Source: an uncultured Eubacteriales bacterium
GTDB taxonomy: Bacteria > Bacillota > Clostridia > Christensenellales > CAG-138
Assembly (NCBI GenBank): GCA_902761365.1
Contig: CACWJZ010000019.1
Coordinates: forward strand, 1 to 58,002
Direction of reading: 5' to 3'
Length of the DNA stretch: 58,002 nucleotides
How positions within the stretch are numbered: the first letter of the stretch is position 1; every line of letters starts with the position of its first letter. The translations under genes and the position numbers were made by a program. Shown piece after piece: positions 43,840 through 51,978 of the stretch. The notes beneath the pieces were generated by a model. The model saw only the letters and a program-made list of their open reading frames with translations, searched no databases and was not told where the DNA came from.

Positions 43840-45108
43840 ATGCGTGACATGATTTTGAAGGCCCTGCGGGAGCTGGACATCCCCGTATACGATATTTCCC
43901 TAGAGGAGGAGCGCTCCGCGGAGCTGTTCTTCATCCGAAAGACGTTGGACATGCGCCGGATCAAGAGCGTCGTCCGCTGCTCTGTCACGGTCTATCGGGA
44001 CTTTGAGGCTGACGGCAAGAAATACCGGGGCCGGTCCGTGACCCAGATCTTCGAGGGCATGAGCCTAGACGAGATCAAGGCGCGCCTGAAGAGCGCTCTC
44101 TTCGCCGCCCAGTTCGTGAAGAACCCCTTCTATGAGCTGTACGAAGGAAAGAAGGAAGAACCCGTGGCTATGCCCTCCACCCTGGCGGACCGGCCCCTGG
44201 AGGACAACGCCATGGACATGGCCGAGGCCCTCTTCGCCGCGGACACGGAGGAAGACGCCTGGATCAACAGCGCGGAGGTCTTCGCCATCGAGAAGCAGGT
44301 GACCTTCCTCAACAGCTCGGGCACGGATGTTTCCTACCGCCAGTATCTGGTGAAGGGCGAATTCGTGACCCAGTGCAAAACGCCTCAGGACGTGGAGCAG
44401 TTCTTCCAGTTCGAGTACCCGGATCTGAACACCGAGGCCCTCACCGAGAAGGCAAGGAAGGCCATCGCCGCGGTCCGGGATCGGGCGGCGGCTCAGGAGA
44501 GCCCCCAGGCCGGGACCTATTCAGTGGTCCTGTCCGGCGAGGAGGTCAGGAGCCTGATGGAATACTACCTGGATCGGGCCAACGCAGCCCTGGTCTATGC
44601 CCAATACTCCGACTGGGCCGCCGGCAAACCCATCCAGGGCGAAGAAGTCCAGGGCGAGAAGCTGAATCTGACCCTGCTGCCCAAGGCCCCCTACTCCCTG
44701 GAGGGCATCCCCATGGCGGCCCGGCCCCTGGTGGAGAACGGGGAGCTCAAGACCCTCTACGGCGCCCTCCGCTTCTGCCAGTATCTGGGCATGGAGCCCA
44801 CGGGCAACTATGAGCGTGTGGGCCTTGAGAACGGCGCCGTGCCCCTGCAGGAGCTGCAGAAGGGGTGCCTGTGCCCCGTGTCCTTCTCCGGCTTCGAGAT
44901 GGATTCATTCACGGGCCACTTCGGCGGCGAGATCCGCCTCGCCTACCTTTACACCGACGAGGGCATGAAGATCCTCACCGGCGGCTCCATCAACGGGAAC
45001 CTGTCCGAGAAGCAGGGAAGGCTCCTCTTCTCCACGGAGCGCTATGACACCATGGACTACACCGGCCCCTTCGCCGTGAAGATCGAGGGCGTGGAGGTCG
45101 CGGGATAA
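43840..45108 (+). CDS. TldE/PmbA-type partner of TldD
   Basis: 422 residues. It has the family layout without HExxxH: VTFLNSSGTDVSYRQY, SVVLSGEEVRSLMEYYLDRANAALVYAQYSDWAAG, and a Gly-rich C-terminus with GGSINGN. It should form the inactive half of the protease dimer and shape the peptide-binding groove. AAGGAGGAAAG precedes the start. It is in one operon with tldD. Confidence 0.85.
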   Translation: MRDMILKALRELDIPVYDISLEEERSAELFFIRKTLDMRRIKSVVRCSVTVYRDFEADGKKYRGRSVTQIFEGMSLDEIKARLKSALFAAQFVKNPFYELYEGKKEEPVAMPSTLADRPLEDNAMDMAEALFAADTEEDAWINSAEVFAIEKQVTFLNSSGTDVSYRQYLVKGEFVTQCKTPQDVEQFFQFEYPDLNTEALTEKARKAIAAVRDRAAAQESPQAGTYSVVLSGEEVRSLMEYYLDRANAALVYAQYSDWAAGKPIQGEEVQGEKLNLTLLPKAPYSLEGIPMAARPLVENGELKTLYGALRFCQYLGMEPTGNYERVGLENGAVPLQELQKGCLCPVSFSGFEMDSFTGHFGGEIRLAYLYTDEGMKILTGGSINGNLSEKQGRLLFSTERYDTMDYTGPFAVKIEGVEVAG

Positions 45109-45128
45109 GGGCAGATATGTCTTATGGA

Positions 45129-45162
45129 GCGACTGTTTCTTTTCGATGAAAGAAGGAGTCGC
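45129..45162 (+). repeat. single family-A hairpin, divergent copy A8
   Basis: GCGACT and AGTCGC close a stem over TTTCTTT-cgat-GAAAGAA, then CCCAAAAGAC. It lies between tldE and the transporter gene. Farther on, GGGAGGG and CCCTCCC around 45200-45226 form another stem before the ribosome binding site. Confidence 0.6.
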
Positions 45163-45258
45163 CCAAAAGACAGGATTCTGCCATCGATCGACCGGGAGGG
45201 ACGGCCATAGCCTCCGCCCCTCCCTTTTCTTTTTGTCAGGAGGAAAGCGAAGCAATCA

Positions 45259-46401
45259 ATGATGAAAAGGATTCTGTCGTTTCTGAAAAAGGAGCCCATG
45301 CTCACCGTGTCGTTGCTGGCGGCGGCGGTGGCGCTGCTCATCACCCCGCCGACGAAGCGGCTGCTTTCGGACATCGACTGGCGGACGCTGGGGACGCTGC
45401 TCATGATGCTGTGCGTGCTGGAGGGGTTCAAGCGAGAGAACGTGCTGCGGCCCCTGGTGGCGCTGGCGTCCAATTTGAAGCGGATGACGGCCATGAGCCT
45501 GTTCCTCATCTTCGGCGTGTTCTTTTCCTCCATGTTCGTCACCAACGACGTGTCGCTGATCATCTTCGTGCCGGTGACCATCCTGCTGTTTCGGGAGGGC
45601 GGCAAGGAGCAGTACATCCTGCCCGTCATCACCATGGAAAACATCGCCGCCGTTCGAGGCTCCCTCCTGACCCCCTTCGGCAGCCCCCAAAACCTGTTTC
45701 TCTACGGCCAGTCCGGGGTCAGCACCGGCCGGTTCCTGCTGCACATGCTGCCCCTATGCGCCCTGTCTGCGGTGCTGTTGGTGGTTTTCGTTTTCGCTTT
45801 GTATCGGAAGGACCCCCGGGAGCGGATCGAGGCCGGGGCGAAGCTGGCCCCCTGGAAGCCGGAGGGCAGGATAAGGCGCGTCGTGTATCTCGTTTTGTTC
45901 CTGCTGATCATCGGGGTCATCGTGTCCCGGACCAGCCTTTGGCCCTTTGCCGTGCTGGTGGTGCTGGGCGGCATTTTGGCGGTGGATCGAAAGCTCCTTC
46001 TTGAGGTGGACTATGTGCTGATCTTCACCTTCCTTTGCTTCTTCGTGTTCTCCTCCTCCATCGCCGCCAACGAGGGCATCGCGGCCTTCCTCCAGCGGGC
46101 GGTGGCAAACCACGAATACTGGTGGGCCATCGGCTTAAGCCAGCTCATCTCCAACGTGCCGGCGTCCATCGTCCTGTACCCCTTCACGGAGAACTTCGCC
46201 GGCCTCATCTACGGGGCGGACACGGCGGGGCTCTGCTCCCTCATCGGCTCGTTGGCCTCCGTCATCAACTACCGCATCTATGTCCGGGAATGCCCCGGAA
46301 ACGGGGGCTGGTTCATCAAGACCTTCACCCTCATCAGCTGGGCCTTCTTCCTCCTGGTGGTGATCCCCGGGTATCTGCTGAGCTTCTGGCCCTTCTTCTA
46401 A
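45259..46401 (+). CDS. SLC13/ArsB-superfamily (citrate transporter-like) permease
   Basis: 380 residues with ten or so membrane segments. TNDVSLIIFVPVTI and LTPFGSPQNLFLY in the first repeat and LSQLISNVPASIVLYPFT in the second are the paired re-entrant loop motifs of the ion-transporter superfamily (NhaD, ArsB, DASS). The substrate is an anion, perhaps a carboxylate. At 380 residues it is a short version. GTCAGGAGG precedes the start. Confidence 0.82.
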   Translation: MMKRILSFLKKEPMLTVSLLAAAVALLITPPTKRLLSDIDWRTLGTLLMMLCVLEGFKRENVLRPLVALASNLKRMTAMSLFLIFGVFFSSMFVTNDVSLIIFVPVTILLFREGGKEQYILPVITMENIAAVRGSLLTPFGSPQNLFLYGQSGVSTGRFLLHMLPLCALSAVLLVVFVFALYRKDPRERIEAGAKLAPWKPEGRIRRVVYLVLFLLIIGVIVSRTSLWPFAVLVVLGGILAVDRKLLLEVDYVLIFTFLCFFVFSSSIAANEGIAAFLQRAVANHEYWWAIGLSQLISNVPASIVLYPFTENFAGLIYGADTAGLCSLIGSLASVINYRIYVRECPGNGGWFIKTFTLISWAFFLLVVIPGYLLSFWPFF

Positions 46402-46403
46402 GA

Positions 46404-46445
46404 CAGGCTGTCGAAAAAGGCGGCAGACCATTTGCGGCAAAACTG
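46404..46445 (+). repeat. 42-base dispersed repeat, copy C1
   Basis: The strand reads CAGGCTGTCGAAAAAGGCGG, then CAGACCATTTGCGGCAAAA and CTG. It matches 57775-57816 on the opposite strand at 37 of 42 bases. It follows the transporter stop by two bases. Confidence 0.75.
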
Positions 46446-46628
46446 AACAGGAGCATACTTGTAGGTAGAAATGGCGCAAACCGCCATTTCTTGTTATCTG
46501 ATGCCGCAAATTAACGGCGTTTTTGCCCTCTCGCGGTACCTTTGTACAGCTTCGGGGCGAAGAACGCCGTTTCTGCCATCCTTTGCTGCCAGCCTGCTCA
46601 GCTTGTCAAAAGGTTTTTTGACAAGCTA

Positions 46629-46655
46629 ATACCCCCTCCGGAACGGAGGGGGGTA
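46629..46655. terminator. bidirectional terminator
   Basis: ATACCCCCTCCG and CGGAGGGGGGTAT around GAA, between the convergent transporter and flavin reductase genes, with a T-rich tail. Confidence 0.65.
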
Positions 46656-46688
46656 TGTTTGTGATCAGAGCTATTGTCCCGAACGCGG

Positions 46689-47261
46689 TTACTTCTTCAT
46701 CAGCCCTGCGCCGGCGTGCCAGGCGCGGCCCACCTGCTCCCCGGACACATAGTAGCCGTTCTGGAACTGGTCGAAGATGAGGGCGTTGAGCTTGGCGGGG
46801 TCCACCTTGCCGTTTTCGGCAAGGACCTTCTCCTCGGCGGCCACGTTGACGATCTTACCCACGATGCAATAAAAGCTGTCATTGCTGACCACGTCGTTGA
46901 GCTCGCATTCCATGACCACCGGGAACTCCTCGATGACGGGGGCGTTCACAAACTCGCTCTTGACGGCGTGATAGCCCGTGCGCGCAAACTTGTCGGCCAT
47001 CTTGTTGCCGGTGGCGATGCCGAAGAAATCCGCCGCGTCCATGTGTTCCCGATCCGCGATGGACACGGTGAAAGCCTTGGTCTTGAGCAGATTCTGGGTG
47101 GTCTTGTGGTCCTCGTCGATAAACAGGGCAATCTTGTCCATGGCGCAGATCATGCCCCAGGCCGCATTCATCACATTCACCGTGCCGGCTTCGTCATAGG
47201 CCGCCACCATGAGCACGGGCATGGGGTACACCGCCGGGACGACGCCTAAATTCTTCTTCAT
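46689..47261 (-). CDS. flavin reductase family protein
   Basis: 190 residues, FMN-binding split barrel. PVLMVAAYDEAGTVNVMNAAWG and KTTQNLLKTKAFTVSIAD are typical of FMN reductase-like proteins of Firmicutes; HMDAADFFGIATGNKMADKFARTGYHAV is the characteristic central segment. It probably uses NAD(P)H with FMN. AAAGGAGAAAA precedes the start. It is divergent from an HxlR gene, the usual pairing for redox-responsive control. Confidence 0.87.
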   Translation of the reverse strand: MKKNLGVVPAVYPMPVLMVAAYDEAGTVNVMNAAWGMICAMDKIALFIDEDHKTTQNLLKTKAFTVSIADREHMDAADFFGIATGNKMADKFARTGYHAVKSEFVNAPVIEEFPVVMECELNDVVSNDSFYCIVGKIVNVAAEEKVLAENGKVDPAKLNALIFDQFQNGYYVSGEQVGRAWHAGAGLMKK

Positions 47262-47327
47262 AGCATTTTCTCCTTTTTATGTTGCTTTTTGGTACACGGA
47301 CATGGTATCATGTGCCGGAAGAAGAAT

Positions 47328-47356
47328 CAAGTACCCACTTTTAAGACAGGTACTTG
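47328..47356. promoter_or_regulatory. HxlR operator candidate
   Basis: Perfect inverted repeat CAAGTACC - 13 bases - GGTACTTG between the divergent flavin reductase and HxlR genes. A further GGTACA half-like site lies at 47291. Confidence 0.7.
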
Positions 47357-47370
47357 CCCGGAGGAAAGCT

Positions 47371-47703
47371 ATGGACCATCGTCCCATCGAAAGCGCCGAT
47401 TTTGACGATACCGGCTACAGCTACACCCTGTCCCTGATCGCGGGGAAGTATAAGCCGGTGATCCTCTATTGCCTCATGGAGTATGAGCCGGTGCGGTTCA
47501 ACGAGCTCCAGCGGTATCTGAAGAAGGTGGCGGACAAGACCCTGAGCCGGAACCTGAAGGAGCTGGAGGCGGACGACCTCATCCGCCGGGTGGTCTATCC
47601 CCAGATCCCGCCCCGGGTGGAATACTCCCTGACGGACAGGGGCCATTCCCTGGTCCAGGTGCTGGACAAGCTCTGCGACTGGGGGATCGAGAACAGACGG
47701 TAA
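47371..47703 (+). CDS. HxlR-family transcriptional regulator
   Basis: 110 residues. LSLIAGKYKPVILYCLMEYEPVRFNELQRYLKKVADKTLSRNLKELEADDLIRRVVYPQIPPRVEYSLTD is the complete HxlR winged helix. There is no cysteine near the N-terminus, so a thiol switch is not evident. GGAGGAAAG precedes the ATG at 47371; the longer frame starts within the neighbouring gene. It likely controls the divergent flavin reductase through the palindrome between them. Confidence 0.87.
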   Translation: MDHRPIESADFDDTGYSYTLSLIAGKYKPVILYCLMEYEPVRFNELQRYLKKVADKTLSRNLKELEADDLIRRVVYPQIPPRVEYSLTDRGHSLVQVLDKLCDWGIENRR

Positions 47704-47749
47704 ATAGTCCCTTTGCGGAGGCTTTTTGAAGCGAAGGAGGAATTGAAAT

Positions 47750-47923
47750 ATGGAGAAACGCAGCAATCAGACAATCATCCAAAAAACAGTCAACAACGGC
47801 ATCACCTTCGGCAGCGCGCTGGCCATGGTGATCAGCTACACCGCGTGGAAGTCCATCGGCTGGGCCATTATCCATGGGCTTTTGAGCTGGGCTTACGTGA
47901 TCTACTATATCATCCGGTACTGA
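47750..47923 (+). CDS. 57-residue membrane protein
   Basis: MEKRSNQTIIQKTVNN is followed by GITFGSALAMVISYTAWKS and a second hydrophobic stretch to the end (AIIHGLLSWAYVIYYIIRY). A strong GAAGGAGGAATTG ribosome binding site lies seven bases upstream. Short two-helix proteins of this kind are common in Clostridia; function is unknown. It is followed by a clear terminator. Confidence 0.75.
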   Translation: MEKRSNQTIIQKTVNNGITFGSALAMVISYTAWKSIGWAIIHGLLSWAYVIYYIIRY

Positions 47924-47968
47924 ATCGCTGGTACGCACGGCCGTTTTTCATGTGAGAGGGAAAAGATG

Positions 47969-48005
47969 AAACATACCGGTCTGCATTGGGCAGGCCGGTA
48001 TGTTT
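47969..48005. terminator. bidirectional terminator
   Basis: AAACATACCGG and CCGGTATGTTT pair across the region with CTG/CAG continuing the stem, between the small membrane protein and the convergent HAD gene. It is A-rich on one side and T-rich on the other. Confidence 0.75.
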
Positions 48006-48008
48006 TAT

Positions 48009-48692
48009 TTACAGTAGTTCCTGTATTTGCTGCAGATTCTGTATCTCATAATCGATGGCCATATCCGCGGGCCGGGGGAGGCGGTTTGGGTTGTACCAAC
48101 AGGTGGGGATGCCTGCGTCCAGGCCTCCCTTCATGTCGCTGGTCAGGGAATCCCCCACGATCAGCATATCCGACCTGGACATCCCCGGCAGGGCGGCGAA
48201 GACCTTTTCAAAGAACCGGGGGCTGGGCTTTTCGGCCCCCAGCTCCTCGGAGAGGAAGATGCCGTCCATCCATTCCCCCAGATGGGACCGCTGCAGCTTC
48301 TTGGTCTGGGCGACGATGGTGCCGTTGGAGACCACGTACTGCTTCACCCGGCCGTGGAGGGATTTGACGATGACCAGGCTGTCGTCCCGGTAGACCACCG
48401 TGTCCCCCAGGGCGTGCTGATACCGGGCGTTGAAGGCTTCGCTGAGATCGGGATCGATGCCCAGCTCCGTGAAAAACTCTCGGAACCGGCCGATCAGCAC
48501 CTCCCTCTTGGTGATCTCGCCCCGTTCGAGCCGCTTCCAGTACCCGTCGTTGATGGCGGCATACCGGGCCACCATATCGTCCGTGCACTCGCCCAGCCCA
48601 AACTCTATAAACAGCCTCTGGATGGCGGCCTTCTCCGCCGCGGCGAAATCCAGCAGCGTCCCGTCTACATCCCACAAGATAGCCCGTACCAT
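48009..48692 (-). CDS. HAD-family phosphatase (YjjG-like)
   Basis: 227 residues. Motif I DVDGTLLDF at 8-16, motif II SNGT, the conserved Lys in GAEKPSP and motif IV GDSLTSDMKGG are all present, with a large helical cap between. The closest pattern is YjjG, a house-cleaning pyrimidine 5'-nucleotidase. The start is at MVRAILWDVDGT behind AAGGGAGAGG; the longer frame adds ten residues that overlap the ribosome binding site. Confidence 0.87.
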   Translation of the reverse strand: MVRAILWDVDGTLLDFAAAEKAAIQRLFIEFGLGECTDDMVARYAAINDGYWKRLERGEITKREVLIGRFREFFTELGIDPDLSEAFNARYQHALGDTVVYRDDSLVIVKSLHGRVKQYVVSNGTIVAQTKKLQRSHLGEWMDGIFLSEELGAEKPSPRFFEKVFAALPGMSRSDMLIVGDSLTSDMKGGLDAGIPTCWYNPNRLPRPADMAIDYEIQNLQQIQELL

Positions 48693-48765
48693 GTCCTCTC
48701 TCCCTTCGCTTTTCTGTATCATACAACAGGAAAGGGAATACTGCCAGTCTTTCTTACGGTGTGCC

Positions 48766-48794
48766 TTTACATTTCGACCGGCCCGGCGTATACT
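48766..48794 (+). promoter_or_regulatory. promoter of the M18 aminopeptidase gene
   Basis: TTTACA (48766-48771), 17 bases, TATACT (48789-48794). The start site would fall near 48801, which supports the later ATG at 48824. Confidence 0.65.
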
Positions 48795-48823
48795 GGGGAG
48801 GAATGAAGTATAAGGAGGAAGCT

Positions 48824-50178
48824 ATGGAACGAGTCAACGCGTGGACCACGTACAAGAAGCGGGAAGAGAAGAAGGTCATGGACCTGGGCAAGGCCTATCG
48901 GGCCTTTTTGGATAGGGGCAAGACCGAGCGGGAATGCGTCCGGGAGACCATCCGCCTGGCGGAGAAGGCCGGGTATGCGGACCTGGACAAGGTCGAAGCC
49001 CTGCAGGCCGGGGACAGGGTGTACGTGAACACCATGAACAAGGCCATCCAGCTGTACATCATCGGCGCGGAGCCCCTGGAGAAGGGCTTCAACATCGTGG
49101 GCGCCCACATCGACAGCCCCCGCATGGACCTGAAGCAGAACCCCCTCTATGAGGATTCCGATATTGCGTATCTGGACACCCACTACTACGGCGGCATCAA
49201 GAAGTATCAGTGGGTGACGTTGCCGCTGGCCCTCCACGGCGTGGTGGCGAAGAAGGACGGCACCGTGGTGGACGTGGTCATCGGCGAGGACGAGGAGGAC
49301 CCGGTGGTGGGCATCTCCGACCTCCTGATCCACCTGTCCGCCACCCAGATGGACAAGAAGGCCAGCGTGGTCATCGAGGGCGAGGCGCTGGACGTGATCG
49401 TGGGCGGCAAGCCCCTGAAGGATGCGGAGAAGGAGCCCGTGAAGGCGGCCATCCTGGCCATCCTGAAGGAGAAGTACGGCATGGCGGAGGAGGACTTCCT
49501 CTCCGCCGAGATTGAGGTGGTCCCCGCGGGCAAAAGCCGGGACTTCGGTTTGGACCGCAGCATGATCCTGGGCTACGGCCACGACGACCGGGTCTGCGCC
49601 TACGCCCAGATCGACGCCATGCTAAAGATCACCGGCACGCCCCGGTACACCTGCTGCTGCATCCTGGCCGACAAGGAGGAGATCGGCAGCGTGGGCGCCA
49701 CGGGCATGCGGGCCCGGTACTTCGAGAACGCCGTGGCGGAGATGAGTACAGCGAGCTGAAGCTGCGCCGGGCCCTGACCCGCAGCCGCATGCTCTCCTGC
49801 GACGTGAGCGCGGGCTTCGACCCCTCCTACGCGGGCATGTTCGAGAAGAAGAACGCGGCCTACCTGGGCCGGGGCGTGTGCTTCAACAAGTACACTGGCT
49901 CCCGGGGCAAGGGCGGCAGCAACGACGCCAACGCCGAGTATCTGGGCAAGCTTAGGGCCATCATGGACGACAATAAGGTCTGCTTCCAGACGGCGGAACT
50001 GGGCAAGGTGGATCAGGGCGGCGGCGGCACCATCGCCTACATCTGCGCCCTCTACGGCATGGACGTGGTGGACAGCGGCGTGGCCGTCCTGTCCATGCAC
50101 GCCCCCTGGGAGATCATCTCCAAGGCGGACCTGTATGAGGCTGCCAAGGCCTACCATGCCTTCCTGCTGAACGCATAA
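48824..50178 (+). pseudogene. M18 family aminopeptidase, frame broken at about 49740
   Basis: Two frames together give a near-full-length M18 zinc aminopeptidase. The first (to 49759) has GAHIDSPRMDLK, DTHYYGGIKKYQW, GYGHDDRVCAYAQ and ILADKEEIGSVGATG and breaks after FENAVAE. The second resumes at about 49741 with EYSELKLRRALTRSRMLSCDVSAGFDP and continues to SMHAPWE and the stop at 50178. Several residues usual at the joint are also missing, so this is a small deletion rather than a one-base slip. AAGGAGG precedes 48824. Confidence 0.82.
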
Positions 50179-50205
50179 GACGGCCTGTTCCCTCACTCAG
50201 ACAAA

Positions 50206-50233
50206 GCAGACACCATGGGTGCCTGCTTTTTTT
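50206..50233 (+). terminator. terminator after the aminopeptidase
   Basis: GCAGACACC and GGTGCCTGC pair around ATG with one A-C mismatch, followed by seven T. Confidence 0.8.
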
Positions 50234-50519
50234 CTTGGACAAACTGGGGGAGCGCGCCGGCCTTCGCCCGCGCGCTCCCAAGCGCCTCCTTCCTGGTTTG
50301 ATACGCTTTGACAAAAACACCACCATTTACGGTGAATATATGCTCACTGAGAAAGCTTGAGCTGCTTTTGATCTGTGAGATTCAGCGACATGCGCGGTGA
50401 ATCTCACACCTTGCAGGTCCCGCTGCCCGGTACGCCGCAGGCGTATAAGCGGGACCTGGAAGCGAAGCGAAGGCGGAGCCCGATCTGTTGAAACCAATGG
50501 TTTCGACAGATCGAGTGCA
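50234..50519. other. hairpin-rich intergenic region downstream of sigE
   Basis: No gene. Strong stems are GGGAGCGCGC/GCGCGCTCCC near 50250-50279, GTGAGATTCA (50375) with TGAATCTCAC (50398-50407), CAGGTCCCGCT (50414) with AGCGGGACCTG (50448-50458), and CGATCTGTTGAAACC-aat-GGTTTCGACAGATCG (50481-50513). The last abuts the sigE stop and resembles 25679-25699. Confidence 0.6.
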
Positions 50520-51230
50520 TCAACCCTGCATCCGCAGGATCTCCCGCTTTAGATGGTCCATTATCCGCTTCTCCAGGCGGGAGATGTAGCTCTGGCTGAT
50601 GCCCATGGCGTCGGCCACCTGCTTCTGGGTCCGGGGCGGCTGCTCGCCCAGGCCGAACCGCAGCTCCACGATCCGCCGCTCCCGAGGGTTCAACCGGCCC
50701 AGGGCCGCCCACAGGAGCCGCCGGTCCACCTCGTCCTCCAGGTCCCGGCTCACCTCCTCCCCGTCCGTGCCCAGGATGTCCGAGAGCAGCAGCTCGTTCC
50801 CGTCCCAGTCCACGTTCAAAGGTTCGTCCAATGACACCTCCAGCTTCAGCTTGCAGCTCCGGCGAAGGTACATGAGGATCTCGTTCTCGATGCACCGGGA
50901 GGCATAGGTGGCCAGCTTGATCTTCTTCTCCGGGTCGAAGGTGTTCACGGCCTTGATGAGGCCGATTGTGCCGATGGAGATGAGATCCTCCGCCTGGACG
51001 CCGGTGTTCTCAAACTTCCGGGCGATGAACACCACCAGCCGCAGGTTGTGCTCGATGAGCCGGTTCCGGGCCGCTTCGCTCTCCCGGGCGGCTCGGACGC
51101 AGCTTTGCTCCTCCTCCGGCGACAGGGGCGGGGGCAGGCTCTCCCCCGTGCGGACCAGATAACAGCGATAGCGCCGGGTGAACAGCCGCGCATAGAGCCG
51201 ATAGAAGAACGCTTTTATCCTTTGGAACAT
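50520..51230 (-). CDS. sigE: sporulation sigma factor SigE
   Basis: 236 residues, the mother-cell sigma factor of early sporulation. The N-terminal 25-30 residues ([17 protein letters not shown]) form the membrane-associating pro-sequence removed by SpoIIGA. Region 2 has [57 protein letters not shown] and region 4 [24 protein letters not shown]. The start at MFQRIKAF follows AAGGGAGGAA; an earlier ATG is six residues upstream. It lies directly after spoIIGA. Confidence 0.95.
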   Translation of the reverse strand: MFQRIKAFFYRLYARLFTRRYRCYLVRTGESLPPPLSPEEEQSCVRAARESEAARNRLIEHNLRLVVFIARKFENTGVQAEDLISIGTIGLIKAVNTFDPEKKIKLATYASRCIENEILMYLRRSCKLKLEVSLDEPLNVDWDGNELLLSDILGTDGEEVSRDLEDEVDRRLLWAALGRLNPRERRIVELRFGLGEQPPRTQKQVADAMGISQSYISRLEKRIMDHLKREILRMQG

Positions 51231-51978
51231 GTTCCTTCCTCCCTTCATGGAGCGCCGCCGCAGGGAGCAGCGCCTGAAAATCCACCAGCGGCAGGGGCGA
51301 GCGCCCCACGTACACGGGCACGGGCGGCTGTCCCGGCCCCGCTTCCACCGTGGCGCGGACCACCTCCACGATCCCCTGCCCCGCCACGGACAGGGGCCGG
51401 CCCGGGGGCAGCTCCACCCCCTCCACCAGCACCACCGGCAGGCCCGAAAGGGGCTCCGTCAGCAGGTTGCCCGAGTCCACCAAGGCGGTAAGGGTGGATC
51501 GCGCCTGGCCCACCTGCAGGGTGATGGTCCGGGTGCAGCCGCCCTCGTACCCCCGCTGGACCAGATACCGGACGGCCCGGATGAGGGGCGGAAGCAGGCA
51601 CAGGCCGTAAATGGCCGCCCGCAGGGGCACGGTGCCAAGGAGCACCCCGCCGGTCCAGGGCCCGGCCCGGCCCAGGGTCAAGAGCAGCAGCCCGCCGCCC
51701 AGGAGCAGGGACGAGGCGAACAGGGACAGCAGGGCCCGAAAATACTCCTTTCGGCTCACCAGCAGGGCCGTGACCAGCAGGCAGGCGACCCGTCCAAGGG
51801 GGCTCAGGAGCCGGGGCCATTTCCCCAGAGCCAACAGGTCCCAGAGGGCCCCCAGCAGGGACGTGAGGGCCGTCCGGCCCGGGCGTATGGCCATCCCGCC
51901 CAGGGCCCCAGACAGCCGCAGCAGCAGCCAATTCACGGCGAAGTTGTCCAACAAAAACCACTCCAGGGAGACCCTCAT
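51010..51978 (-). CDS. spoIIGA: sigma-E processing peptidase SpoIIGA, frame runs on into sigE
   Basis: A membrane aspartic protease that cleaves pro-SigE. There are about five membrane segments in residues 1-135, then the protease domain with the catalytic LVDSGN at Asp168. The recognisable protein ends near VDFQALLP (residue 239), just before the sigE ribosome binding site. In this frame there is no stop there, and the frame continues about 80 codons antisense-like through sigE. A stop (TGA) lies at that point in the adjacent frame, so a one-base indel near 51255-51290 is likely. The start overlaps spoIIE (ATGA). Confidence 0.82.
   Translation of the reverse strand: MRVSLEWFLLDNFAVNWLLLRLSGALGGMAIRPGRTALTSLLGALWDLLALGKWPRLLSPLGRVACLLVTALLVSRKEYFRALLSLFASSLLLGGGLLLLTLGRAGPWTGGVLLGTVPLRAAIYGLCLLPPLIRAVRYLVQRGYEGGCTRTITLQVGQARSTLTALVDSGNLLTEPLSGLPVVLVEGVELPPGRPLSVAGQGIVEVVRATVEAGPGQPPVPVYVGRSPLPLVDFQALLPAAALHEGRKEHVPKDKSVLLSALCAAVHPALSLLSGPHGGEPAPAPVAGGGAKLRPSRPGERSGPEPAHRAQPAAGGVHRPEV

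Larger units (their letters stand above)
46402..46688. other. structured intergenic region
   Basis: No gene is seen in these 287 bases. They hold a family-C repeat (46404-46445), a GAAATGGCG/CGCCATTTC hairpin near 46469, a long stem AACGGCGTT...AACGCCGTT at 46513-46571, AGCTTGTCAAAA/TTTTGACAAGCT at 46600-46627 and a terminator at 46629-46655. The dense pairing suggests a non-coding element or stacked terminators. Confidence 0.6.
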
